From the NCBI GenBank assembly GCA_030148725.1, contig JASBSU010000022.1:47607-111606 (forward strand): a stretch of DNA of 64,000 nucleotides. The letters run 5' to 3'. This stretch comes from Hyphomicrobium sp. (GTDB lineage: Bacteria > Pseudomonadota > Alphaproteobacteria > Rhizobiales > Hyphomicrobiaceae). Positions 9,254 to 16,610 of this stretch are shown here, piece after piece. The stretch's first letter is position 1, and every line of letters starts with the position of its first letter. A program made the translations under genes and the position numbers. Under the pieces are notes generated by a model, which saw only the letters and a program-made list of their open reading frames with translations, had not been told where the DNA came from and did not search any database.

Positions 9254-9285
9254 CGAGGGGTGCCTCGTGCCCGGTTTCGACCGGG
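9254..9285 (+). other. Paired stem-loops in the 5' leader of the aminotransferase mRNA
   Basis: Two adjacent perfect hairpins: cgagg-ggtg-cctcg (9254-9267) and cccggt-ttcg-accggg (9270-9285, a stable UUCG tetraloop). They sit in the predicted leader, 50-85 nt before the start codon. They do not match any riboswitch class I recognise; they could stabilise the transcript or be part of a regulatory leader. Confidence 0.35.
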
Positions 9286-9338
9286 GTGGCGCCGCAAAGT
9301 CTTGCTGCGATACTTGAAGCATGCCGAGGGGAACGTTC

Positions 9339-10535
9339 ATGGCCAATCAGACGGGCCGTCATTTCCTGCAGATTCCCGGACCGACGCCGGTTCCGGAGCG
9401 AATCCTCAATGCGATGTCGCGCCAGATGCTCGACCATCGCGGTCCGGCATTCGGCGAGTTCGGGCTGAAGCTGCTTGCCGACGTCAAGACGATCTTCAAG
9501 ACGCAGCATCCCGTCATCATCTTCCCGTCGTCGGGCACCGGCGCGTGGGAGGCGGGCTTCGTCAATACGCTTTCGCCGGGCGATGAGATCCTGATCGTCG
9601 AGACCGGGCAGTTCGCCGTGCTGTGGCGGAACATGGCAGAGCGTCTGGGCCTCAAGCCGATCGTGATCGCCACCGACTGGCATTCGGGCGCCGACGCCAA
9701 TGCCATCGAGGCGCATCTCAAGAAAGACAAGTCGCACGCGATCAAGGCCGTGTGCGTGGTGCACAACGAGACGTCTACGGGTGCGCGCACGTGGATCGAC
9801 GAGGTCCGCAAGGCCGTCGACGCCGCCAAGCATCCGGCGCTGCTGTTCGTCGATGCCATCTCGTCGCTCGCGGCGATGGATTTCCGCTTCGACGAGTGGG
9901 GCGTCGACGTTGCGATCTCGGGCTCGCAGAAGGGCCTGATGCTGCCGCCCGGCATGTCGTTCACGGCGGTGAGCCCGAAGGCTATTGCCGCTTCGAAGAA
10001 GGCGACGCTGCCGCGCTCTTACTGGAACTGGGACGACCAGCTGGCAATCAATGCCGTGGGGACGTTCCCTTATACGCCGCCGGTCGGGCTTCTGTTCGGG
10101 CTCGCCGAGGCGATCGCGATGCTGCACGAGGAAGGCCTCGACAACGTCTTCGCGCGTCATGAGCGCCTTGCCGAGGCGACGCGTCGCGCGGTGCGTGGAT
10201 GGGGTCTCGAAACATGGTGCCGTGATGCGCGTGCGCATTCTCCGGCCGTGACGGCTGTCGCCATTCCGGAGGGGCACAGCGCGGATGCTTTCCGCAAGGT
10301 GGTGCTCGAGAATTTCAATATGTCGCTGGGCACCGGCCTCAACAAATTGGCCGGCAAGGCATTCCGCATCGGGCATCTCGGCTACACGAACGAGCTGACG
10401 GTGCTGGGCGCCCTGTCAGGTGTCGAGATGGGGTTCGATCTGGCCGGCGTGCCGCACCAGAAGGGCGGCGTCGCGGCAGCGATGGCCTATCTTGCAGAGA
10501 CGGCGCGGCCGGCGAAGGCAGCCAAGGCTGCCTGA
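9339..10535 (+). CDS. sgaA: Serine-glyoxylate aminotransferase
   Basis: 398 residues, class V PLP aminotransferase. Seen: IPGPTPVPERI near the start, Asp172 in FVDAISSL and the Schiff-base Lys198 in SGSQKGLMLPPG, then YWNWDDQL and TGLNKLAGKAFRIGH, a combination characteristic of serine-glyoxylate/alanine-glyoxylate aminotransferases. Start chosen at ATG 9339 (MANQTGRHF) behind gagggga; an ATG at 9321 lacks a Shine-Dalgarno. In the serine cycle the enzyme converts serine plus glyoxylate to hydroxypyruvate plus glycine, feeding the reductase at 5952. The two genes are 2.4 kb apart and not in one operon, unlike the adjacent arrangement known in Methylobacterium. It has its own promoter and a terminator. 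Confidence 0.95.
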   Translation: MANQTGRHFLQIPGPTPVPERILNAMSRQMLDHRGPAFGEFGLKLLADVKTIFKTQHPVIIFPSSGTGAWEAGFVNTLSPGDEILIVETGQFAVLWRNMAERLGLKPIVIATDWHSGADANAIEAHLKKDKSHAIKAVCVVHNETSTGARTWIDEVRKAVDAAKHPALLFVDAISSLAAMDFRFDEWGVDVAISGSQKGLMLPPGMSFTAVSPKAIAASKKATLPRSYWNWDDQLAINAVGTFPYTPPVGLLFGLAEAIAMLHEEGLDNVFARHERLAEATRRAVRGWGLETWCRDARAHSPAVTAVAIPEGHSADAFRKVVLENFNMSLGTGLNKLAGKAFRIGHLGYTNELTVLGALSGVEMGFDLAGVPHQKGGVAAAMAYLAETARPAKAAKAA

Positions 10536-10560
10536 TCCCGCAAAGAGCTTTTGAAATTTG

Positions 10561-10585
10561 GAGCCGCTCACATCGTGGGCGGCTC
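10561..10585 (+). terminator. Rho-independent terminator after sgaA
   Basis: 11-bp stem with one wobble (gagccgctcac / gtgggcggctc, 3-nt loop) followed by ttttcgtt. It may also end the convergent gene at 10603. Confidence 0.85.
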
Positions 10586-10602
10586 TTTTCGTTCGGGCGT
10601 TG

Positions 10603-10908
10603 TTACTTCGCGGATGCCTCGAGCATCGCGCCGGTCTTGGCGGACTTGGGCACGTTCGACGGGCCGGAGTAACCAGCGAGCGCGAGCTGGGTTTTGCATC
10701 GCGTGCCAAGCTGCATGTAACGAGCGATGACGCAGCTCTTCACCTTTGCGTAGGTCGGCGAAGCTCCGAGGCAGCCGATCCGGCGCACATCGCCTTCGCA
10801 AGCAGCGCGCAGTGCCGGCGTGACTTCCGGTGGGAGCTTCAGCTCCTCGGCAGCGGCCAGGCTGCCGGGCACAGCAACGCACAATGCAACAACTCGAACA
10901 ATCCGCAT
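10603..10908 (-). CDS. Small secreted cysteine-rich-repeat protein
   Basis: 101 residues from ATG 10908, which has a strong Shine-Dalgarno (gaggggga). A signal peptide (MRIVRVVALCVAVPGSLAAA) is followed by one cysteine-rich module with cysteines in ACEGD, IGCLG, KSCVI and TRCKT; this Asp-Cys spacing resembles the cysteine-rich repeat first described in Golgi glycoprotein GLG1 and seen in many small alphaproteobacterial periplasmic proteins. Role unknown, probably periplasmic. Convergent with sgaA and alone. Confidence 0.75.
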   Translation of the reverse strand: MRIVRVVALCVAVPGSLAAAEELKLPPEVTPALRAACEGDVRRIGCLGASPTYAKVKSCVIARYMQLGTRCKTQLALAGYSGPSNVPKSAKTGAMLEASAK

Positions 10909-11143
10909 GACTTCCCCCTCACGAGTGGCAATGAGGAGATCATCACGCAGTGCGATGCAGCAAAATGTTGACGGCTGAACGCTGTGCGACAGAGGACCAC
11001 ACCTAAAACGCCGCATGGGATACAGGCAGAGCGGAGGAGACGCACTTCGCGGCAGAAAGACTGATCCATGTCGCGGCGCTGGTGTGGATGCATCTTAGCG
11101 CGCCACGCGTTCGCGCGAGGTCCAGAACGACGCGACGACGCCG

Positions 11144-12202
11144 TCAGACGGAAGCGGGGGCCAGGGCCGAGCGCTTGAATGCTGCGAGGCTGTCGGCGAT
11201 GCGGCGCGATCTTCCATCGGTGCCGGCAGTGTGGGCGACGACCGCCGCGGCGACGCGCTCGATGGTGTGCGCAAGCTCGCCAGAGATCGGCCAAACGCGA
11301 TCCGCAGCCGGCGCGCGATAAAGCATCGGTCGGTGAGCTTCCTCCTCGGCGAGCGAGAGCTGGAACTCCTGGGCTGCCGCGGCGGTGAGCATGGCCTGCT
11401 CGGCCGGGTGGAGGTGCTCCCACGTCGACAAGTGCACACCGAGGTAGATGGACGAGCCCTGCGCGTTGATGCTCGTGCCGGCGGAGTAAGGTGCCGCCAT
11501 CAAGAGGCCGGCAGCATAGCTCGTGATGGCGCCGCCGCATTCGGCCACATCCACGTCGCCTTGCTGCATGGCGTGCGAGATTTTCTGGCCGGGCGCGAGC
11601 GATACCACGTCCATGCCGAGGCCGCGGGCGACGTCGCGGGCGAGACCGCCAACGCAGGCCTTCATTCCGGACAGCGCCGAGACCTGATCAACGTTGCGCG
11701 TCGAAAGAAGAAGGCTTAGCGCGCCCGTATGCGCGGCGAGCAGCGGCTTCAGATCGACATCGGCGGCTAGGTCGTCCCACAGGGCCTGACCGCCACCAAC
11801 CGCGATCCACGATTGGAGATCGCGCGGCGACAGTCCGTGGCGTCCGGGCAATCCGGCGAAGAATGCGAAGCCGCGATGAATGTCCTGAAGTCCGTCGACC
11901 GTGTCGAAGCAGAGGTCGGCGTCGCCGTTGCGAACGGCAGCGGCGGCATCGCTCACGCCGAAGGTGGGTGTGACCTTGAAGCGGCCACCACTCATGTCCG
12001 TGATGTTGCGGGCGAGCCGGTGTGCCCAGTCAGCCGGGCCGGCAACGCCGTCCTGGTGCGTGACCGAGAGGCGAAGTTCGCGCAGTCCTTTGAGCGTGGC
12101 AGGCGCAGGGATCGCGGGCTCGGCGGCGGCGGTCGTGGTGGCCGCGACGGCGCTGGCTGCTGCCGCTGCACCCGTCGATCTCAGGAATTCACGCCGGTCC
12201 AT
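11144..12202 (-). CDS. TRAP-type (DctP-like) periplasmic solute-binding protein, Tat-exported
   Basis: 352 residues from MDRREFLRSTG at 12202; the twin-arginine motif followed by an Ala-rich hydrophobic stretch is a clear Tat signal. The mature part has the TRAP binding-protein layout (RLARNITDMSGGRFKVTP, then SLSGMKACVGG, then a late helix-rich domain ending in LAAFKRS). Family members bind carboxylates or related solutes and deliver them to a DctQ/DctM membrane pair. No dctQ or dctM gene is nearby, so it is an orphan that may serve a distant permease or act as a sensor. A longer start at 12241 would place the Tat motif too far inside. Confidence 0.8.
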   Translation of the reverse strand: MDRREFLRSTGAAAAASAVAATTTAAAEPAIPAPATLKGLRELRLSVTHQDGVAGPADWAHRLARNITDMSGGRFKVTPTFGVSDAAAAVRNGDADLCFDTVDGLQDIHRGFAFFAGLPGRHGLSPRDLQSWIAVGGGQALWDDLAADVDLKPLLAAHTGALSLLLSTRNVDQVSALSGMKACVGGLARDVARGLGMDVVSLAPGQKISHAMQQGDVDVAECGGAITSYAAGLLMAAPYSAGTSINAQGSSIYLGVHLSTWEHLHPAEQAMLTAAAAQEFQLSLAEEEAHRPMLYRAPAADRVWPISGELAHTIERVAAAVVAHTAGTDGRSRRIADSLAAFKRSALAPASV

Positions 12203-12318
12203 CGTGGCATCCCCTCGCGCAAGCCAAGTCCGCCGCATCAAACCTCAACGCTTCGTCATTTACAACCGCAGCGGGGCGGCCGCTTATCGTGCGTCAAATA
12301 TCTGACAGACCAAGCGTA

Positions 12319-13077
12319 TCAAGTCTTGGCGCATTGCACGGTAACGGACCGGCTGCCGGTACCGATCGTCACTGAGCCGCCATCGCCCATGGGGCCTCCG
12401 GCGGTCGTGCCGGTGTCAGGGCTCGCCGCGCTGCCGTCCGCCGGAGCGGCCGCGCCATTGGGGGGCTGCTGCTGATCTTTGCCGAGGGCGTTGGCGAAGG
12501 CGTCGTTGAGCTTCTGCGAGTCTTCATCTTCCGGGGGCTCATGGATCGCAGCCTTGCAGGTCGCCGGCGCCTTGGCGCTCAGCTTCACCGGATCGGTTTC
12601 TGAATAGTCGAAGGCGATGAAGTAGCTCGAGTCGTAGACTGCGAAGCTGAAGCCTGGAGCGTCGGCGGCGACCGGCTGCTCGAGCGGAAGCGTGAAGTGC
12701 AGCGTGAGAATGCCCTTGTCGGTGTAGTCGAGCCAATAGTCGACCGGCGGCTTGAACTTCAGCGGCGTATTTCCGAGCTTGGCGAAGGTGAAGTATTCGA
12801 ACTCCTTGAGGCCGTCGATGTTGACCTGGGCAAGCTCCTGAAGCTCCTGACGGTCGTACTTGCCATCGCCGTTCTTATCGAGGCCCTCGATGGCCTGCTG
12901 CGTATAGATCTCGTCGAAGGTCCACGCCTGCTGCAGCCCTGTGATGGAGTTGCCGTCATAGAGGACGGTTTCCTGCATCGTCACCCAGACATGCGGATGC
13001 GCTGATGCGCACGTTGCTGCGCAGACCAGCCCGAGAGAGGCAGACAGCGTGAGGAGGCGCATTCTCAAGGCGTGCAC
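12319..13077 (-). CDS. DUF1007 family periplasmic protein with EF-hand-like loop
   Basis: 252 residues with a signal peptide; GTG 13077 is preferred because ggag lies 8 nt upstream (ATG 13062 is the alternative). The mature protein begins with HPHVWV, the hallmark of DUF1007 proteins encoded with nickel/cobalt/zinc transporters. A DKNGDGKYDRQEL loop (about residues 67-79) is a textbook EF-hand calcium-binding loop. The C-terminal 60 residues are Gly/Pro/Ala/Thr-rich and probably disordered. It is divergent from znuA across a 130-bp region containing a 22-bp palindrome, which supports a metal-homeostasis role. No permease is adjacent. Confidence 0.85.
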   Translation of the reverse strand: MHALRMRLLTLSASLGLVCAATCASAHPHVWVTMQETVLYDGNSITGLQQAWTFDEIYTQQAIEGLDKNGDGKYDRQELQELAQVNIDGLKEFEYFTFAKLGNTPLKFKPPVDYWLDYTDKGILTLHFTLPLEQPVAADAPGFSFAVYDSSYFIAFDYSETDPVKLSAKAPATCKAAIHEPPEDEDSQKLNDAFANALGKDQQQPPNGAAAPADGSAASPDTGTTAGGPMGDGGSVTIGTGSRSVTVQCAKT

Positions 13078-13149
13078 GTATCAGTCTCCGATCGCCGCAG
13101 ATTGGGAACTCGCAATTGCCGCAACAAGGTGGCGGTTGCGTGGTGACGT

Positions 13150-13171
13150 CCGGTGCACTAGCTTGCACCGG
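13150..13171. promoter_or_regulatory. 22-bp palindrome in divergent DUF1007/znuA promoter region
   Basis: Perfect 8-bp arms ccggtgca / tgcaccgg around a 6-nt centre. Position between two divergent metal-uptake genes suggests an operator. It is GC-rich and does not resemble the AT-rich Zur box known from rhizobia, so the regulator is not assigned. Confidence 0.4.
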
Positions 13172-13207
13172 ATAATATCACATTCGAACTCCGGCTGGAC
13201 TTATAGC

Positions 13208-14200
13208 ATGATAGGCTGCCTTTGGGCGCTAACGGGTACTTATTGCTGCGCCGATGCCAGCCGATGGAGGGCGGTCCGGCGCGCGTTTGCCGCGGTCTTG
13301 CTGGCAATGTGGGGTTCTGTCGGCGCGCTGGCGGGCGATGCCGACGTGGTGGTGACGATCAAGCCCGTGCACTCGCTGGTTGCGCGTATCATGGACGGCG
13401 TCGGCACGCCGCTGCTGCTGGTCGATGGAAAGGCGTCTCCGCACAATTTCTCGCTACGTCCGTCGCAGGTTCAGGCCATCAGCAAGGCGGCCGTGTTCAT
13501 TCGCGTCTCGGAGAGGCTGGAGCCGTTCACGGGCAAGCTTACGCGGGCGCTGCCAGCCGGTGTCGAAGTGGTGACGTTGGTCGACGCGCCGGGCGTCAAG
13601 TTGCGCGAACAGCGGTTGACCGGCACGTTCGAAGATCATGCCCACGCCGATCATGATGAACACGACGCCGGCCACCAGGCTTTCGACAGCCACATCTGGC
13701 TCGATCCGGACAACGCGAAAGTCATCAGCGCGCATATCGCCAAGGTTCTGGCGGCGCGGTTTCCGGAGCACGCGGCGCGCTTCCTCTCCAATGCCGAAGC
13801 GCTGAAGTCCGATATCGACGCTTTGACGCGCGAGCTCGCGGCGACGACAGCGCCATTGCATGGCAAGCCGTTCGTGGTGTTTCACGACGCTTACCAATAT
13901 TTCGACCGGCGGTTCGGCCTCGATGCGGTCGGCTCGATCACGGTCAGCCCGGATGTGCAGCCGAGTGCGCGGCGTCTCATCGAATTGCGCCAGAAAATCC
14001 GCGAGCTCAAAGCCGTGTGCGTTTTTGCCGAACCGATGTTCCAGGGCAATTTGATCCTGGCGGTGACGGAGGGAACCGACGCACGCTCGGGGACGCTCGA
14101 TCCGGAGGGGCTGGGGCTGGAGCCCGGACCACAACTCTACTTCGTTCTGATGCGCAATCTGGCCGGCAACCTCAAGGCGTGCCTGGCACCGTCCAGTTAG
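13208..14200 (+). CDS. znuA: Zinc ABC transporter substrate-binding protein ZnuA
   Basis: 330 residues from ATG 13208, with a signal sequence around residues 22-42; translation could start slightly later because no good Shine-Dalgarno is present. Metal ligands of the cluster A-I family are in place: His79 in SPHNFSLRPS, His162 in DSHIWLDP and His226 in FHDAYQYF. A short His/Asp-rich loop (about 144-156) typical of zinc-specific ZnuA lies between the first two. It captures zinc in the periplasm for a ZnuBC permease, but no znuB, znuC or zur is in this window. A bidirectional terminator follows. Confidence 0.9.
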   Translation: MIGCLWALTGTYCCADASRWRAVRRAFAAVLLAMWGSVGALAGDADVVVTIKPVHSLVARIMDGVGTPLLLVDGKASPHNFSLRPSQVQAISKAAVFIRVSERLEPFTGKLTRALPAGVEVVTLVDAPGVKLREQRLTGTFEDHAHADHDEHDAGHQAFDSHIWLDPDNAKVISAHIAKVLAARFPEHAARFLSNAEALKSDIDALTRELAATTAPLHGKPFVVFHDAYQYFDRRFGLDAVGSITVSPDVQPSARRLIELRQKIRELKAVCVFAEPMFQGNLILAVTEGTDARSGTLDPEGLGLEPGPQLYFVLMRNLAGNLKACLAPSS

Positions 14201-14239
14201 TGCGGGTGGCGGAGTGGGACGACACACCTTACCGAAAAC

Positions 14240-14271
14240 AAAAAGGGCAGCGCCAAGCGCTGCCCTTTTTT
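14240..14271. terminator. Bidirectional rho-independent terminator between znuA and L,D-transpeptidase
   Basis: Perfect 10-bp core stem agggcagcgc / gcgctgccct with a 3-nt loop, extended by A-run on the left and T-run on the right, so it works in both directions for the two convergent genes. Confidence 0.92.
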
Positions 14272-14296
14272 GTTGTGCTCGATGAGCGACGACGAC

Positions 14297-15364
14297 TTAG
14301 AGCGAGGCGCTCTTTCCGGCCTCGCCGGTCGTTGCGCGCTTGGCGTCCTCGGCCGCTTTCTTGGCGGCTTCAGCGGCAGCGCGGGCGCTCTCGGCTGCCT
14401 TGGCGGCTGCTGCGGCAGCCTTCTCGGCGGCGGAAGCTGCATCGTGCGTCGAGATTGTGTGTCCAGTGGCTGCAGGCGTCGTAGACATCGCCTTCTCCGC
14501 AGCTGGCTTCTTGTGCATCTCGGCCTTCTTCACCAGCTTCGGCTGCTCAAGCGGCTGCTCGGCGGCTGCTGCCAGCGTGGCGTCATCACCGCTCACGTCG
14601 ACGGCACCGGTGTCGCCCGTGGCAGCAACGGCCTCTGCGGCGGCGGCGGGCGTCAGTGACCTGATGGGGCGCTGGGGCACCTTATAGGATACCGGCGAAG
14701 CAGCAGGGCTGAAGGACGGCGCAGCAGCGCTGACGCCAGGGCTGTCGTTCCCACCGTCCGTGCCGGACGCGATGACCTGCGAATTGAACTGCTGCCACGT
14801 CACCGTGACCTTGGTTCCGACCGGAACGCGCGGATAAAGGTCCAGAACGTCCTCGTTGAGCATGCGGATGCAGCCCTTCGAAACGGCCTGACCGATAGTC
14901 CAGGGCGCGTCGGTGCCGTGGATTCGATAGAGGCTCGAGCCGAGGTACATGGCGCGCACACCCAGCGGGTTCATGCGATGGCCGCCCGGCACCCACATCG
15001 GAAGCTTGGGGTTCTCGCGAAGCATGTCCGGCGTGGGACGCCAAGAGGGGTTCACCCGCTTGTCGGTGACGCTGGTGGTTCCCTGCCAGCGGCTCTGCTC
15101 GCGCGGCACGGCGATCGGATAGCTCAGCGCCGTTCCAGCCTTGGTGATGAGATAGAGGCGACGGTCGCCGAAGCTGACGATGATCTGGCCCGCGGTGTAC
15201 TTGGGGTCAAACGAGACCGTCTGCTTGCTGCCGCCCCATTCCTGCCCGCCGCCCCAAAGGAACTCGAACAGTCCCTGTGCTTGGGCCTGCGGGGCCGCAA
15301 CGAATGATGCGGTGGCAACGGCGGCTGCCAGGGCGAGAGAACTCATCAGACTGCGTGAGGGCAT
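14297..15364 (-). CDS. L,D-transpeptidase (YkuD domain) with Ala/Lys-rich tail
   Basis: 355 residues starting at MPSRSLMSS (ATG 15364). Signal peptide to about residue 30, then a YkuD domain (about 58-190) with the catalytic signature H149-G...S162-K-G-C165-I-R, Cys165 being the nucleophile. Such periplasmic enzymes make 3-3 cross-links in peptidoglycan or attach proteins to it. The last 130 residues are Ala/Thr/Pro-rich and end in an Ala-Lys-Glu heptad-like helix (about 310-350), an unusual appendage that may bind the wall or reach across the periplasm. The open frame continues upstream to 15826 but that part is Arg-rich and not protein-like. Confidence 0.9.
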   Translation of the reverse strand: MPSRSLMSSLALAAAVATASFVAAPQAQAQGLFEFLWGGGQEWGGSKQTVSFDPKYTAGQIIVSFGDRRLYLITKAGTALSYPIAVPREQSRWQGTTSVTDKRVNPSWRPTPDMLRENPKLPMWVPGGHRMNPLGVRAMYLGSSLYRIHGTDAPWTIGQAVSKGCIRMLNEDVLDLYPRVPVGTKVTVTWQQFNSQVIASGTDGGNDSPGVSAAAPSFSPAASPVSYKVPQRPIRSLTPAAAAEAVAATGDTGAVDVSGDDATLAAAAEQPLEQPKLVKKAEMHKKPAAEKAMSTTPAATGHTISTHDAASAAEKAAAAAAKAAESARAAAEAAKKAAEDAKRATTGEAGKSASL

Positions 15365-15707
15365 TACTGAATGGCTCCGGGGTTCTGATCGGCTCGCGGG
15401 GGAGCATGAGGCGATAAAGGTGAATGCTGGGTATATAACAGTCCCACTTTTTCGCGGCAGAGCATGGGGGCCACACCCTTGTTTGCATCGCACCTTTTCG
15501 TACCGATCGGGGCATTTTTGCCGGACCTGTTTCCGATGTGCACTGGCAAGGGCCTGATTTTGCGGCAGATCTGGGCTCAATAGTGCGGCATCCGTGTCGC
15601 GACGCGAATCGATTCGCCGGTGGGCAAGTGGACTCTTGTGGAAAAGGTGTTCTCTGCGCCTCGATGGCAATGCAACAACCATTGGCGCCTTTTGTTCCCC
15701 TTTTGGT

Positions 15708-15748
15708 CTTGACGAGCCGCGCTCGCGACTATAGAACAAAAAAAGAAC
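15708..15748 (+). promoter_or_regulatory. Promoter overlapped by a LexA-type box
   Basis: cttgac (15708-15713), 16-nt spacer, tatagaa (15730-15736), directly overlapped by GAAC-N7-GAAC at 15734-15748, the alphaproteobacterial LexA (SOS) half-site arrangement. The box alone could be chance (about two matches are expected in 64 kb), but its placement on the -10/+1 of a good promoter pointing toward an imuB-like remnant makes it credible. Confidence 0.5.
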
Positions 15749-16038
15749 GCGACGGCTTCGTGACGTCGTCGCCTCAGTTGGTGCGAGAGCGTTCCCGTGG
15801 ATCAGGTTGCCCATCCCCCACCCCACCGTCCGGCAACCTGCCCTGGATCTCGCGGCCGGAGCCTAGCCCCCAGTGAGGACTCTGTGCGGGTCCGCGTCAT
15901 GAGTTGCGTCGCGTTGGGCTTGGGTGCTCTAGCCCGAACCGGAACGGCGAGTCCCTCCTCGCCGTTCCGGGGGCTGGGCTCGCTGACATTAAATTTCCAA
16001 GCAAATTCAGATGGTGGACCCGTGTCCGGCGCGCTTAA
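15749..16038 (+). other. Gene-free stretch downstream of the LexA-type promoter
   Basis: No convincing coding sequence. It holds several inverted repeats: caggttgcc/ggcaacctg (arms near 15802-15840) and a perfect 11-bp stem ggaacggcgag/ctcgccgttcc (15941-15968) lacking a T-run. It may be decayed imuA or a structured leader; the 15365-15707 part upstream shows nothing except the putative transpeptidase promoter area. Confidence 0.35.
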
Positions 16039-16039
16039 G

Positions 16040-16179
16040 AGCGCGCGGCGGTTCTACCAGTGGTTTTCGTCACTGCCGTCAACCCGCTGGCGGCGGCGAC
16101 GGGCGTGCGCGTCGGTCAGGCCCTCACCGATGCGTGCGCCATCTATCCGGCGTCTCGCAACTGGTCGAACGACGCTTAG
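16040..16179 (+). pseudogene. Probable imuB (SOS mutasome Y-family polymerase-like) remnant
   Basis: Two fragments in different frames match the ImuB N-terminus as I know it. Frame with codon starts at 16040 reads ARRFYQWFSSLPSTRW, like the start of ImuB (RR-hydrophobic...LPTDR). The next frame, ending at the stop 16177-16179, reads TAVNPLAAATGVRVGQAL then TDACAIYP, like the ImuB segment (AV...A..LGLRxGxALADARALxP). The intervening 30-40 residues expected between them are missing and the frames shift where both readings overlap, as after a deletion. With the LexA-type promoter upstream this suggests the remains of an SOS imuAB cassette. Recognition is from memory of the family, not a search. 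Confidence 0.45.
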
Positions 16180-16610
16180 TTTTCTGTGCGGGTATGGGGT
16201 TCAACGGTCAGCACAGTTCCTTTGCAGCCGGTGACACGAACTTTCGTGCCGGCATCAGCGTCCGCGCCTTCGGCAGGCCAAACGCTGTCGCCGAGGCGAA
16301 TGCTGCCGCGCGTTCCGCCGGCAATGGGCTCGATCACTGTTGCGACCTCCCCGATGAGCTGTTCGCCGCGGCGGTTGAGGTCCGGCTCGCTCGATTGCAT
16401 CCCGTAGGACCAGCGCTGATCTATGACGAGGTCGAGGATCAGGATGCCGATGCCGGCCGCCAACAGCAGCCATCCCCACGTCGTGCCGGAGAATGCGAGA
16501 TAGGCCCCATAGAGGCCCGCGCCCACGCCGACGGCAGGCATCAGCAGGCTCAGCACCGCAAGGAACCAGACCGAGGCGCTCGGCCGCCGGGCGCCGTCAG
16601 GAGAGGGCAT
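16176..16610 (-). CDS. NfeD-like membrane protein (second NfeD)
   Basis: 144 residues: two membrane helices (about 14-35 and 43-63) followed by an OB-fold-like domain (about 78-142; LIGEVATVIEPIAGGTRGSIRLGDSVW...GTKVRVTGCKGTVLTVEP), the layout of short NfeD proteins. It overlaps the preceding NfeD gene by 14 bp and so is translationally coupled to it. NfeD proteins partner with SPFH/stomatin proteins in membrane microdomains; two NfeD genes in a row suggests a hetero-oligomer. Confidence 0.8.
   Translation of the reverse strand: MPSPDGARRPSASVWFLAVLSLLMPAVGVGAGLYGAYLAFSGTTWGWLLLAAGIGILILDLVIDQRWSYGMQSSEPDLNRRGEQLIGEVATVIEPIAGGTRGSIRLGDSVWPAEGADADAGTKVRVTGCKGTVLTVEPHTRTEN

Noticed and set aside
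13078..13207. Zur box for znuA
   Set aside because: No match to the AT-rich Zur consensus; only a GC-rich palindrome and a short ataatat are present.
15742..15968. 6S RNA or split tmRNA gene
   Set aside because: Rod-like pairing is partly possible but no tmRNA tag sequence, no T-arm and no convincing 6S closing stem could be found.
15797..16234. Open frame of 145 codons on the plus strand downstream of the LexA-type box
   Set aside because: Apart from a short ImuB-like stretch the translation is Arg/Ser/Pro-rich and not protein-like; treated as part of the degraded region.
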